A DNA stretch of 64,000 nt from Fragilaria crotonensis (GCA_022925895.1 JAKSYS010000005.1:62001-126000), one strand, 5' to 3'. Shown: positions 22,145 through 33,100, numbered from the stretch's first letter. Numbers and translations: made by a program. The notes: generated from the letters alone by a model not told the origin.

Positions 22145-23151
22145 AAACTTAAGGAGCAAACTAAAGCCCTAAACCAATCAGAATCCGCGGAGACGTCATA
22201 GGGGAGAGGGGTAAAAATAGTCATCTGAGGTGATCGTTATCTTATACATGCATATAAATGTATATTCAAATTGCACGCCGGCATCGCAACGCTACGTTTT
22301 CAACGTCCAGTTTTGAAATTAGATAAGGAAAATAGTACTGCACTATTAAACTTACGTAGTCCACAGTAGGTAGAATCACGTAGAAACGGTCTTGAAAAGA
22401 CTGGTACGCATCCGGATGAGCACAAAACAATTAAATTGTATTTTGCGACAATGGACCCTCAACTGTTGACAGTTGAGGGTCCATTCTCTTGTAGTTGACC
22501 CTTTTAACTTTCCAATCTGTATCCTCTATTCATGTAGCAATTGTAGTCTGTCAGTTGTAGTGACCATGGGAGTGAAGCTGTTTTGATTGATTTTCATCGC
22601 ATTTTTTCCAAGGGTCTCACCTGACAACAACACCGGCGTACGGAAACATGTTGTATGGCGTACTGTCGTAGTAGCATTACTCGTACTGAAGTAGTTGCAT
22701 TCGTATCGATTTACTGTTTTCATATCAATACATGTCACGTGCTACTGTAGTACACGACGACAAACTCCCGTAGACATCCAGTATCAGACGATCGTTGATT
22801 TGTCTTCGTAGTATTTCAGGAGCCGATTTGTACGAAGACACGCCAACCTGGTACAATGTATGCATACAAGTCCTTGGTGTGCATACAGATTACGTATATC
22901 GTATATATCGTATGCCCATGCATTTGCATAAATGAATGTGAGTTCAAAACTCGAATGCACATGAAGATCCTCTCTTACATGTGTCTAAGATTATGTATGT
23001 ATACGAATATGCATGATCGAATTTTTCAAAGCCTCGATCGAAGTGCTTTATTTAGAGAGGGGGGTGCAAATAGTCATTGAGGACGAAACTCGAAATGATG
23101 ACGTCTCCGCGGATTCTGATTGGTTTAGTGTTTAGTTTGCTCCTTAAGTTT
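22145..23151. mobile_element. 1.0-kb nonautonomous TIR element nested in a transposon end
   Basis: A 1,007-bp element with roughly 55-bp inverted ends (22145-22199 and 23098-23151) that differ by about two positions. The ends begin AAACTTAAGGAGCAAACTAAA. It has no long coding frame. It is flanked by TA, as expected of Tc1/mariner-type integration, and sits inside the right terminal repeat of the larger transposon, so it arrived later. Inside is a 17-bp perfect hairpin at 22450-22485 and a tract of TATA/ATGCAT-rich sequence near 22,850-22,990. Confidence 0.85.
22450..22485. repeat. 17-bp perfect hairpin with a 2-nt loop
   Basis: The arm 22450-22466 is exactly complementary to 22469-22485, around the loop TG. 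The core is GGACCCTCAACTGT. It lies inside the nested element. Confidence 0.85.
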
Positions 23152-23170
23152 TAGTGCATTAGGCATTCCC

Positions 23171-23179
23171 AAAAAAAAG
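23171..23179 (+). repeat. Target site duplication of the 4.4-kb transposon, right
   Basis: AAAAAAAAG, matching 18734-18742 on the left side. Confidence 0.7.
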
Positions 23180-23382
23180 GGTTGCTCAAGTTTGAAGTCC
23201 GACTGTTACTGTATCATACAGTACTCCGGAGTACCAGGGGGACCAGGGTACACGCCAGACGCCAGAGTACCGGTACGGTAGGACATTGTCACAAACACAA
23301 TTTCTTTTTTTATATTTTATTCATTTTTTTCTCACACGCATAATTGCAAACTCGTTTGCTTTCCGTTTATCAACCTTCGTAC

Positions 23383-24777
23383 CTAAGGAGGTGGACTCAT
23401 GTCGGCGACGCCAATATCCATAGGGATGGGATCATCAATGAAAACACCATTTTCGAACCACGATGGATCAAAGAACCTCGTGGAATTATGGTCACATGGT
23501 TCGTAGGCATCGATAGTAGAATTGAAAAAGGCGAGCTCTTCGTCGGATGGGCAAGCATACCACGATGCATTAAAGAACCTCGTCGTGTTGGGATCACAAG
23601 GTTTGAATGAATCGATAGTAGCATTGAAGAACGCAAGCTCTTCGTCGGATGGGCAAGGAAACGACGATGGATCGAAGTCCCTCCTGGAGTTGTGGTCGCA
23701 AGGTTCGTACGCATCGATAGTAGTATTGAAGAAGGCGAGCTCCTCTTCAGATGGGCAAGCATACCACGATGGATCAAATGGATTGGTCAAGTTGTGATCG
23801 CAAGGCTCGAATGCATCGATCGTAGTATTGAAGAACGCCAGCTCTTCTTGAGATGGGCAAGGCCACGCCCAATTGGTCGGTGGCAACCACGATGGATCAA
23901 AGGAGCTGGTCACATTATGATCACATGGCTCATAGAAATCCAAAGAAAGGTTAAAAAACGAGAGCTCCTCTTCAGAAGGGCAAGGAAGCGTCCAATTGGT
24001 TGGTGCGAACCACGATGGGTCAAATGGATTGGTCAAGTTATGGTCGCAAGGTTCGTAGACGTCGATCGTAAGGTTGAAGTACGCAAGTTCCTCTTCAGAT
24101 GGGCAAGGAAATGTCCAATTGGAAGGCTCGTACCACGATGGGTCAAATGGATTGGTCAAGTTATGGTCGCAAGGTTCGTAGACGTCGATCGTAAGGTTGA
24201 AGTACGCAAGTTCCTCTTCAGATGGGCAAGGAAATGTCCAATTGGAAGGCTCGTACCACGATGGGTCAAATGGATTGGTCAAGTTATGGTCGCAAGGTTC
24301 GTAGACGTCGATCGTTAGGTTGAAGTGCGCAAGTTCCTCTTCAGATGGACAAGGTCCGATGAACAATGTCGGATCGAAGGGAAGACTGCTTGTAAAGTTG
24401 TTCGAATCGAAGATAACATCCTCGTTACGAAGGACTTCTGCACCAGCAACATGCAACTGGTCCTTCTCGATGGTTCTCTGACGGCCTGCCCTTGCCTGAG
24501 ATACCTTCTTCTTGCCCTTGCTCGGTTTCTTGTCCTGCTTGTTGCGACCGACATCACGGGGTAGACGGCGGCTTGCTCCTTGACGATCGCCAGCAGTGAG
24601 ACTGCGAAGTTGGTGGGCCTTGAGTTGTCGGTGCTGAACGACAGCACGGTTTCGAGTGAGGACAAGTTCGCGGCGACGCTCAAGTTCGACCTTACCGAGT
24701 CGAACCTTCCTCTGCTGAGACGCTGACAGGGCGAGGACTGGAAGGAGGACGGAGACGGCAGCAAAGGTGATCTTCAT
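23383..24777 (-). CDS. Secreted protein with eight Cys- and sequon-bearing tandem repeats
   Basis: A 464-residue protein with no family I recognise. Residues 1-19 form a signal peptide (MKITFAAVSVLLPVLALSA). Residues 21-108 are strongly basic (Arg/Lys/Gln-rich, with KPSKGKKKV near 84-92). Residues about 141-443 are eight tandem repeats. The first four are about 41 residues, of the type PCPSEEELAYFNLTIDVYEP followed by CDHNLTNPFDPSWYEPSNWT. The last four are about 34 residues and lack the final segment. Each repeat has two cysteines, and most have two N-glycosylation sequons (FNxT/S and HNxT). Two consecutive repeats are nearly identical at DNA level with a 123-bp period (copies begin near 24026, 24149 and 24272), so the array is still expanding. 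A cell-wall, mucilage or adhesive glycoprotein is a plausible role, but this is inference. Confidence 0.9.
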   Translation of the reverse strand: MKITFAAVSVLLPVLALSASQQRKVRLGKVELERRRELVLTRNRAVVQHRQLKAHQLRSLTAGDRQGASRRLPRDVGRNKQDKKPSKGKKKVSQARAGRQRTIEKDQLHVAGAEVLRNEDVIFDSNNFTSSLPFDPTLFIGPCPSEEELAHFNLTIDVYEPCDHNLTNPFDPSWYEPSNWTFPCPSEEELAYFNLTIDVYEPCDHNLTNPFDPSWYEPSNWTFPCPSEEELAYFNLTIDVYEPCDHNLTNPFDPSWFAPTNWTLPCPSEEELSFFNLSLDFYEPCDHNVTSSFDPSWLPPTNWAWPCPSQEELAFFNTTIDAFEPCDHNLTNPFDPSWYACPSEEELAFFNTTIDAYEPCDHNSRRDFDPSSFPCPSDEELAFFNATIDSFKPCDPNTTRFFNASWYACPSDEELAFFNSTIDAYEPCDHNSTRFFDPSWFENGVFIDDPIPMDIGVADMSPPP

Positions 24778-26512
24778 AGCAAAGTATACGAGTCCTTATT
24801 GACCAAAGGAGAGTCAGTCAAGCTGTGTTGTAATTTTGTGAGGATTAGCCGATGCAGATTTAGAACTACCTACACAAGGATTTAGGTCGTGCTGATCGCC
24901 AGGTTTTTCACTACCAGTACCGGTATGATAGATCCGGTTGGTCTACCCGAGCACTATACCGGTATTACTACTGGTACCACAGATCACCACTGCTGCCCAG
25001 GGTGTGCTGCAGATTCTCCGGTCCCTAAGAATTCAAGCACGACTTAATCACTGCGGTCGTTTGGTGAAGTACTACAGTATGCAGTTCGCTTACAAGGTAC
25101 TTGTACTACTACTCAGAGTACTGGTCCAAGGTAGCACATGGTACTACTTGTAAAATCTTTTCATTGGTCAACGTCATTTCCACGTGACTTTGATCGTATG
25201 CGCGAAGACGTTGAGATGGTGGAACAGCATGGGGTCAACCGTGGGCAACTACTCTAACGCTACAAACGGTAGACGTAGCTGTTGGATCTAAATTTGGCAC
25301 GATTACCTCAGATTTGATACGACTGCTTGATGACCATAGAAGTCACGCATGGGGCCAGATTCGGATTGCTAAACACACCATTTCTAATGGGGAAGGTATG
25401 AGTTTTGTTACGAGACGAGATAAACGTGCGTCCACGATACAAGGATCTGAGACTAGGACAGAGCTAATCTTCGAACCAATATCCTCCGTGCTTAATGTTT
25501 GTTTTGTTTGCCAAGACAAGTCCTCGGAGTACTCAGCTCTCAGCCCCGCTGCCCCGTATGGAGTACGCACCAGGTTGTGAAGATTCTTACCCCCACCCAG
25601 CGCATTCTCCCGTTGGTCGCATCCATATAAACTGGAACTCACTGTAGGGTGTGCTAGGAGTCTTTGGTCGTTAGGCATCTCATCAACTATTTCGTTGCAG
25701 TTCTTGCTCAATAATAGGTGCGGATGTTGCAATCCACAATGTATAGATGGCGAGCAAAGTCGTCGATCACTTGCATGCAGTACATGTAGCTATTGTAGAA
25801 TTGTAGTTTTCAGCGTTAACACTACGGGTACATGTAGAGGTCATGATTCATGATTACCGCAGCTACTTCCCGGTACCAGTAGTACTAGTACTGCAGTTCA
25901 CCGAGGCCCTGCGTTACTGCGTACAGTTGCTATCTACTCGGAGCACTATAAGCATTCGTTCCCGTGCTGCTGTTCCATGTTTCTGTTCCCATGTTTTTTC
26001 ATACACAGTACTCTGAGTATGCAAGTGCTAGTACCTGCAAGCCAGTATTGCAATCCAATTCTACGTAGAACCCGAGCTCAGTGCAATACTCATATGTACT
26101 CAGCCAAAGGCCTTCGCTAGACCAGGTACTTGTACCGGTACTTGTCCCTGTTGTCAGTCGGCCTTCAAAATGGTACAAGTAGGTCTACAGCACTGCAACG
26201 AGGACAGCAGAGTGGAAAAGTCATCCAGTACTGCCGTCCAAGTACCGGTAGACGCCAACGCTAGTATGATACCGTGGCGCCTTGGACTGCAAAAGGACAA
26301 AGACGAGAGGCAAGACACGATACCAGGTACCTGGTACTCGAGTACCTGGTACAAGTACTTGTACATGTGCTACTGTAGACGGGAGAACGGAGACGCATGA
26401 CTTGCCTATTTCGCATTGACAACCGTCGACGACAGATGTCACGAAGTTATAAGCTGAAAAGTGCAAGCATCAGATCGCGAATCACTGCACACTACGTCGT
26501 CATCGTCCCATC
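24778..26512. other. Long intergenic region rich in GTAC palindromes
   Basis: About 1.7 kb upstream of both the secreted repeat gene (minus) and YIF1 (plus). No coding frame is convincing. GTAC-centred palindromes are dense at 24,910-25,140 and again at 26,020-26,370, where perfect 16-mers TACCAGGTACCTGGTA (26321-26336) and GTACAAGTACTTGTAC lie almost side by side. The stretch between 25,150 and 25,800 is unremarkable. Confidence 0.55.
26321..26364. repeat. Cluster of perfect GTAC-centred palindromes
   Basis: The palindromes TACCAGGTACCTGGTA (16 bp), GTACTCGAGTAC (12 bp) and GTACAAGTACTTGTAC (16 bp) follow one another within 45 bases. Such clusters recur in many spacers of the window. Confidence 0.8.
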
Positions 26513-27599
26513 ATGGCAAGCTATTACAGTTCTGGCTATAACAATCAGTCAGGAGGAGATCCTGGTGGCGGAAACCCTTATTATGGATATGGTCAAGGTC
26601 ACCAACAACAACCTCAACCTTCAGCGGAACAGCAACCAGGAGGGGACCTCTCCTACGGCAACCCCAATCAGTGGCAGTCTCAACAATCGTCTCAGATGCA
26701 ACAGCCGCAAGCCAATCAACAGCCTTCCTTCTGGAATCCGGCCACCGCTGCCACTATGGCTGCAATGGCGACGTCCGTTGCCGCGAATGGAATGAACAAT
26801 CCAGATGCCATGTTCGATTTGGCATCGACGGCGGGGAAGTCGTTTCTGGCGTCGTCCTCAGCTCGCATGATTCCAGGATTGGAAGCTGTCATGATGAATC
26901 TTAGAGGGTATTTTGCAGTTGACAATCGATATGTCAAGGGCAAGATGGGTCGCATTTTATTTCCGTTTTTGACCAAGTCATGGAAGCGATTGGTGAGTAG
27001 ACAATTGCTGTTACCCTTTGTGGGATGAAGGCTTTGAACTCACTTAAAGTGATATAAACGTACAGCAATCTGACCCGCAAGGACTGGAAATGAAGGTATC
27101 ATATGCCTTGCCACACTCCGATGGAAACGCGCCTGATCTCTATATTCCTCTCATGTCGTTCATTACCTACGTCCTATTGTGTGCTATGGTATACGGCAAT
27201 GCCGGAAAATTCTCACCCCAAGTGTTACCTCAAGTAGCTTCCTTGTGTTTTGGATGTCAGATTGCTGAAGTCTTGGGCATTCGCTTTGGTATCTACGTAT
27301 TGCAAGCCCCCATTGCCATGTTGGATCTTCTCAGTTACACAGGATACAAATACTTGGGACTCTGCGTCAATATGCTAGCTGGTATGGCGCTTAATCACTT
27401 TGGAATGGGCAAAGAAGCTTATTACGTATTTTTCGTGTATACGGGCTTTGCTGCCTCGTGGTTCATGCTGAAAACAATGGCCAACAACATTCCCGTCGTC
27501 GCGGCGACGGGTCCCAAGCGAGATATGATTGTCTTGGCATTTGCAGCATCGCAAGCTGTTGTCATGTATGTCGTTGGAAAAACCAAGTTCTTGAGTTAG
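26513..27599 (+). CDS. YIF1: YIF1-family ER-Golgi membrane protein
   Basis: Partner of the Yip1/YPT GTPase-interacting proteins, acting in vesicle traffic between the ER and Golgi. Two exons (26513-26992 and 27066-27599) are joined across a 73-nt intron with donor GTGAGT and acceptor ACAG; together they encode 337 residues. The N-terminal 85 residues are Gln/Gly/Pro/Tyr-rich. The conserved part follows: MIPGLEAVMMNLRGYFAVDN and VKGKMGRILFPFLTKSWKR, then across the splice LQSDPQGLEM and DLYIPLMSFITYVLL, followed by five hydrophobic segments to the C-terminus. This order is the family signature. The start at 26513 is the first ATG of the frame. The gene converges on the F-box/ankyrin gene with 36 bp between stops. 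Confidence 0.93.
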
Positions 27600-27635
27600 T
27601 CTCATTAGAAAGGCGATCATGTTATACCACTGCAG

Positions 27636-28460
27636 CTAGCTTGCGCTATGTCTTTGTTGTTCTTTTTCCAGCAATCGAATCACTTTATTTAAGTCAACCA
27701 GATCCGCATTGGTCGCCCCCTCCTCCTTCTCGGCATCCCTAATAGTAACAGCGAACTCCAATGGAGTGGCGTTCGTACACGACACGGTCCGCCTTGCTTT
27801 CTTGTACAGTCTAAATCGTCCTGAACTTCTCGTCCACGGATCGGCTCCATGCTTCAAGAGGTATCGTACGACAGAGGGCATCGCGCGTGCGGATGCCACA
27901 CAGAGGGGTGTTTGGGGCATGGCCTCGCGTGTGGTCATGTGCACACACGCTCCGTTTCGTTCCACCAGTTCTTGCACACATTTCAAAATGGTGGATTCTC
28001 GTACATGTCGGGCGCGGCAACACTCCACCAGAAATGTCCCACCAGTACTAGTCCATCGATTGATACGCGGTTGGGCTCCAAATTCTTGCAATATGGATGC
28101 TAGTTTGGTCCGTGAGAGTCCGTTCTTGGTACCATTCAGCATGCACAATTCGGACAAATGATAGTAAGCTATTTCTGCATTATCTCGAGTCATCTTATGT
28201 GCATCCCGGACGCGCTGCAAATGAGACTGCTTGAGACGCTTGGAGGATCGCTTGTTTGCTCTTTCGTTCAACAAGGCGCCGTAGTCCTGTTTCAATATTG
28301 CGGACCACAAAGGAGACTCTTCTCGCTGTAATAGAAGCGACGAAGCACTACACAATGGAGCCAGTTGGTGGCACGCTACACTGGCTCGTTCTGTGGGTCC
28401 GGCAACGTAGGTAACGATGTGAAAAAGGAGGACTTCGGGGAGTTCCCACAGTGCTGTCAT
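27636..28460 (-). CDS. F-box and ankyrin-repeat protein
   Basis: A 274-residue single-exon protein. The N-terminus LWELPEVLLFHIVTYVAG resembles an F-box, which would link a target to an SCF ubiquitin ligase. The C-terminal half has ankyrin-like units: TPLCVASARAMPSVVRYLLKHGADPW and a later ATPLEFAVTIRDAEK. Similar combinations are common in diatom genomes, with unknown targets. The frame extends three codons upstream through a TTG; the ATG at 28460 (MTALWELP) is the first normal start. Confidence is good for ankyrin repeats and moderate for the F-box. Confidence 0.7.
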   Translation of the reverse strand: MTALWELPEVLLFHIVTYVAGPTERASVACHQLAPLCSASSLLLQREESPLWSAILKQDYGALLNERANKRSSKRLKQSHLQRVRDAHKMTRDNAEIAYYHLSELCMLNGTKNGLSRTKLASILQEFGAQPRINRWTSTGGTFLVECCRARHVRESTILKCVQELVERNGACVHMTTREAMPQTPLCVASARAMPSVVRYLLKHGADPWTRSSGRFRLYKKARRTVSCTNATPLEFAVTIRDAEKEEGATNADLVDLNKVIRLLEKEQQRHSAS

Positions 28461-29253
28461 CTTTGTCAATGATAACTGATTTCAAGTACACAGAGCTGTA
28501 CTCATATGAGACTTCTTGCATCCATCGATCGTCGATTGGCGTGAAGAGTGATGTAACCCCATGTAACGCAGGTGCAGGGTGCAGGTGCGTTCACCGATCT
28601 GGTAGAACACAGTACAAATACCAGTCCTGAGTACTGGAGTACAGTGTAGCATAGTACCTGTACTAGGGATGACATAGTACCGTAGTACTACTACGAGATA
28701 GGCGTATCGGCGTATCATACAGTACATTTCATTTTATTTCATACTGTAGTACACTGCTTTAGGTGTACTCGGTTGTACCGGTACTGGTACTGGTGATGCT
28801 ACGGTAGTATTACGGAATTAAGGAAATGACGTCATCATTGACGTCATTTCCTTGCATTCTCTAGAATCGAAACCGGTACTGCTAGTACCGGTTGCAGGCA
28901 CTCCGAGTATGGCCTCAGACCTCAGACAGACAAACGAGCTCAATGCACTGTCAAATGCCGCGTGAACTGACCTGAACACATCTGTCTGCGCGCGATCAAC
29001 GACAGCAGCAACGAACAGAGGAACAGCTCGAGCAGCAACGAAGTGATCAGAACAATATGTGCCTTGACTCCTTTGTGAAACAAAGATTTTGTGAAACAAA
29101 GATTCAAACACTTTTGACATCGTTATAAGCGAGGCTTGAATAACCACAGTTCCACTCATTCCGTCTCACGTGGCTCGCATTGTTTCTATCTTTTGGTCAT
29201 ATTCCGCTCGGCGCCAATCTTCTCCGCTTTCGTTCATCACTTCATAAATCCCG
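28461..29253. other. Divergent intergenic region with a CRE palindrome
   Basis: About 790 bp between the F-box/ankyrin gene (minus) and a membrane-protein gene (plus). GTAC motifs crowd 28,590-28,800. A 15-bp perfect inverted repeat with two TGACGTCA sites lies at 28820-28853. From 28,880 to 29,250 nothing else is recognised. Confidence 0.6.
28820..28853. promoter_or_regulatory. Inverted repeat carrying two TGACGTCA (CRE/bZIP) sites
   Basis: The arm AAGGAAATGACGTCA (28820-28834) is exactly inverted at 28839-28853 around the loop TCAT. TGACGTCA is the consensus for bZIP proteins, and CRE-like TGACG elements are known in CO2/light-responsive promoters of diatoms. It lies about 360-400 bp from either flanking start codon and could serve both genes. 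Confidence 0.55.
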
Positions 29254-29745
29254 ATGACAAGTCAGATGGAAGCCAGTCACACGCGTGCTGAAATACAAAA
29301 CGCGTTTCTCATCGACGAAGAAGCTCCTGCTTCAGTTCCTTCGTGCGATGATCCCCTTCAGCAATCCGAGACTGGAAATGTTGAGGATGATGACGATGAC
29401 AGTGATGATATGACTATTATTGGGCTTGACCACGACGCAGTCCATGGCTCGAACAGATATTCCGCTGGTTTGTCCTGGATTGAACAGGAAGGTCCTGCCA
29501 TGGAAGAACGCCGTCGAAATGTGCTCCTGCGAGAGTTACAGCGTGTCCAGAGGGCTTCATTTATTCACTTCGTCCTCCTCTGTATGATTCCCACCGTTCT
29601 CTTGTTTATTGTTTTCGTGACAGTATTGGGAGACAATGAAAACTGCACATCGACCGCGACTACCTGTAGGGAAGACGAGCGAACATTTCTTAATGCCTTC
29701 ACAACTCGGTGTATTTGCGATGCGATCGATGTGAAAGGCAACTGA
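29254..29745 (+). CDS. Small single-pass membrane protein, function unknown
   Basis: A 163-residue protein without recognised family. Residues 1-100 are hydrophilic, with an acidic patch (EDDDDDSDD at 44-52). Residues 102-125 form one strong transmembrane segment (SFIHFVLLCMIPTVLLFIVF). The short C-terminus has four cysteines (131, 138, 153 and 155) and one NCT sequon at 130, so it probably faces the ER lumen or cell exterior. With no signal peptide, a tail-first or type II orientation is likely. Coding status is supported by the long frame, the clean ATG context and the membrane architecture. Confidence 0.6.
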   Translation: MTSQMEASHTRAEIQNAFLIDEEAPASVPSCDDPLQQSETGNVEDDDDDSDDMTIIGLDHDAVHGSNRYSAGLSWIEQEGPAMEERRRNVLLRELQRVQRASFIHFVLLCMIPTVLLFIVFVTVLGDNENCTSTATTCREDERTFLNAFTTRCICDAIDVKGN

Positions 29746-30184
29746 AATAAAACGCGATTTCAACTAGCTTATACAACGTACATAATACAAACATCCACTT
29801 AACGGATACGATGCCTGAGACTAATCGTATTATTCTAATCGGGGTCACCACCGCCCACAATATCGTGTCAAGAACATATGCAACCCCCATTGTACGGTCC
29901 CGTCATAATACATAATACAAGATAATTGTGCCTACCACTACAGGTACCAACACTCAAACACAACACACTTCTGTTGACTTACTATACGTCTATGCGTAGC
30001 AAAAGTACTTGTACAGGGTACTACCTAGTAAGTACCGTAGCTTACGTATGGGAGTATCCTACCGTAAAGAAACAGACTGCGGATTTTCACAAATGACAGT
30101 GGACACAGGACTCAACGGTGTAGGGTCGTCGACGTTGTTGTCACTAACACAGTGGACGAGCAACCGCCAACTGCTTGAATAAGA
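29746..30184. other. Intergenic region upstream of VPS51
   Basis: About 440 bp. A few GTAC motifs occur around 30,000-30,050. I see no coding frame and no clear promoter element. Confidence 0.5.
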
Positions 30185-33100
30185 ATGCCGTCCTTGAACG
30201 ACGACGATTCCTCGGATGACTCCTCCGAGGATGAGTTCCTGACTCCAGGGAACAAGGGAGACTCTCAGGATCGAGAGGCCATGATTCGACGCAAATTAAT
30301 GGAGAGCTTCTATGGAAAATCCTTGTCTCCTCCACAGTCGACTACCAAGGCCGATTCCGACGACGACGACGTCGTCGAAGACGAAGTCGCCGGCAGCGTC
30401 CAAGAGCAAGACGAGGATGAAGAAGAAGAAGATATTCGTATGACGTCGGACGATTTAGATTCTCCCTATTTTGATCCCGATGCACACACTTCTAAATATG
30501 TTATTGAAGGGAATGTTCATGATGTCCTGGAAGTAGAAGAACGCCTGGCTTTACAGGTGAGAACTCTCGACTCTACCATGCAGACACTCGTTTATGAGAA
30601 TTATTCGAAATTCATTGATGCTACCGATGCCATTCGGTCTATCGGCGTGTCGGTTCACGCCAATGAAGAAGGTCTTGGAAAACTCAGCAAGGGTATGCAT
30701 GTCATAGATGAAACGAGTCGCTCCGTGGAAGATGCACTGGGGACATTGCGAGATGCCGTCGCCGACAAATTGCGCATCAAACGGCTCTTGACTCGGTTGG
30801 ATGCGCTGCTCAGGCTGCCAACTACCCTTAAACAACAGATTCAGCACGGACAATATAGATTGGCGACGAAATCGTACATGTCGGCTCACGCCATTTTAAG
30901 CAAGCATTCCGCTGGCTTTGAATCCTTGAAGACGATCGAAGTAGATTGCCATTCTATTCTGGAGGAAATGATTAAGGATCTCAAACACAAACTTATGCAC
31001 TGGAGCGGACAAAACTCAGTTCTCCTCCAGACAGTTGTTTCGGTTGACGAAGAAGATGAGGAGGACGACGTCGGCGAGGATGGAAAACCGTCAAACGATG
31101 ATCAGCCACTTGGATATCAAAAGGAAGGAGACGACTGGATTCCTCCACTCGAGCCGCCAAAATCGGTCAGTGAAATCTTTGAATGCGCCAGTACTCTCCT
31201 CATGTCCTTACCGAAAGAAGGCAGTGAAAGTCACGAAGCCATCACCTTTGACACCGGCCTTACAGGTCCGGAATGCAAGTCTGCTGCGCTCGCAGCCACG
31301 ATTCGATATTTGGAACGAGTCCTCGACACTCATCAAATTGAGCTGCAAGATGCAATGTTCAACACTGGCTTTGCCGACGACGCGTTCGACCCTACGGGTC
31401 TTCCATCGCTTCCCGAAATCGACAAACCCAAGCACTCCAAGCTTATCCCGACTGTTTACCTTGACAACCTTTTGGAAGCGGCGACACTGTACGGTATCAG
31501 CTTCTCCATCGACGGTGTTCCTTCGCTGACAGACACAGGTCGCCTCGTTTTGATGGATTTTGTCAGTGACGCATTCGCCGCCTTTCTATCTCACGTTCGC
31601 ACTTTATTGTTGGAGCGCAGTGTTGACGAGGAAGACGACGACGAAGAAAAAGAATTGCTGAGCGGCGATGGTGACGAGGCATACAGCGAGATTTCCTCTG
31701 CCATGACTCATTTGCTTCGATCCGTGCGAGATCTTGCATCTGGTCTTGCACTGCCTGATGTTGGAGTCGATGTGGAATTCGCATCTGGTTTGGTGGATCA
31801 AGCTGTGGTGGTCACGGAGACCATGGTGAGACGAAGAGTGGCTCAGAAATTTATCAACCTCCGATACAGTGTGGTGCAAGAGTGTTTGGCTCCCTTTACA
31901 AGGGATGCAATGACACACGAATGTAGCAGCGACGCTACGAGAGTCACTGAGATTGTCCAAATGGCAAGCGTTGCACTTTCTGATGGATTGCAACTTGTCG
32001 ATGATACTGTCAAGAGTATTCTCACGGGAGGCGTTGTCGTGTCTGACCTCAAAGGAGTCGATTATGCCATGGTCAAGGAGGCTGTGCAAGGCTGCTGTCG
32101 TCGTTTCGCGATGTGGCTTGCTGCAACATTGGAGATTCTTGCTGGATGCGAAAGCTCCGATCGTAATCTCACGATTGAAGCAGACGAGAAGTGTGGTGAA
32201 AGCGGCGAGGAAGTAACAGAAGGTAAAAGAGTCACTGAAGTGAATACGGCTGTGTATGAGGATGATATGAGCGTCATGCAACAAGACAATGTCAACGAGA
32301 GAGTTGATGCAAGTTTGGATTGCCTTCTGGCCGATCTCGACGCATCATCGACTCCGGAATCTCGCTCTGATCTGATGCTTGCGATATCCGAGATGTGTCG
32401 CCTTGCCCAACGCTCTGTTATGGAGAATATCAACCAGTCCATCAGTACGGACAACAGTGGTAGCAGGAAGTACAACAGGAATTCGGACATTTTCGCCTCA
32501 AACGGCCCCTCGTCAAGGGTGAAGGGCCTGAACGAACAAGATTCCAAGGCATCCGACCGATTCCTCCTCGCAGCCTCTCGCGTACTTACGCTCTACTCGA
32601 TGCACCGCGGCTCGACAGCGGCATCATTCGCATGCCATGAAATGCACGATGTCGCGCGGCTCGAAGGAGACGACCTTCCGGAGTCTCCGCGATCTGCAAT
32701 AATTGACATGCTTTCAGTAGTGAAGTTGACGTCGATTGATTGCGCAAACGTGTTTGGAGGTGAGCCGCAAGCCGGACCAGTTCCTGATCCACCCGAAGAC
32801 GACCTGGATGCGCTTGACACAGGCACTTCAGCTTACAGTTCCAGATCAATCACATCTGGTTTGGCGTCAGTGAAAGGACTCAGCCTCGACGTGGAGCGAA
32901 TGTTCACTTTGAAAGTCCCCACTTTCCCTCATCCCTCGACTATTGCGACTTTTTCTCGCAACGCGGTGGTATTTGTTTTGCTCAAGATCGCCTTTAACGC
33001 ACTCAAAGAACAGACCAGGGCGTGCACGTTTAATACAAAGGGTTATAGACACCTCCAGGTGGACGTATTGCTCCTCCGGCATCTCCTCCCACACTATGTA

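Larger units (their letters stand above)
18743..23170 (-). mobile_element. DNA transposon with 28-bp TIRs, 9-bp TSD and a nested element
   Basis: The left end (18743-18770) begins GGGAATGCCTAATGCACTAT and continues GGCTGGAT. The exact reverse complement forms the right end once a later insertion is set aside: ATCCAGCCATA at 22134-22144 plus GTGCATTAGGCATTCCC at 23154-23170. Without the inserted 1.0-kb element and its extra TA, the element is 3,419 bp. It is flanked by AAAAAAAAG on both sides. It carries a decayed DDE transposase on the minus strand. A 9-bp duplication would fit Mutator-like elements, but the transposase type does not let me name the superfamily with certainty. Confidence 0.88.

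Noticed and set aside
23692-24318. 208-residue + strand frame with VRFVDVDR repeats
   Set aside because: It is the antisense shadow of the secreted repeat gene, kept open by the tandem repeats.
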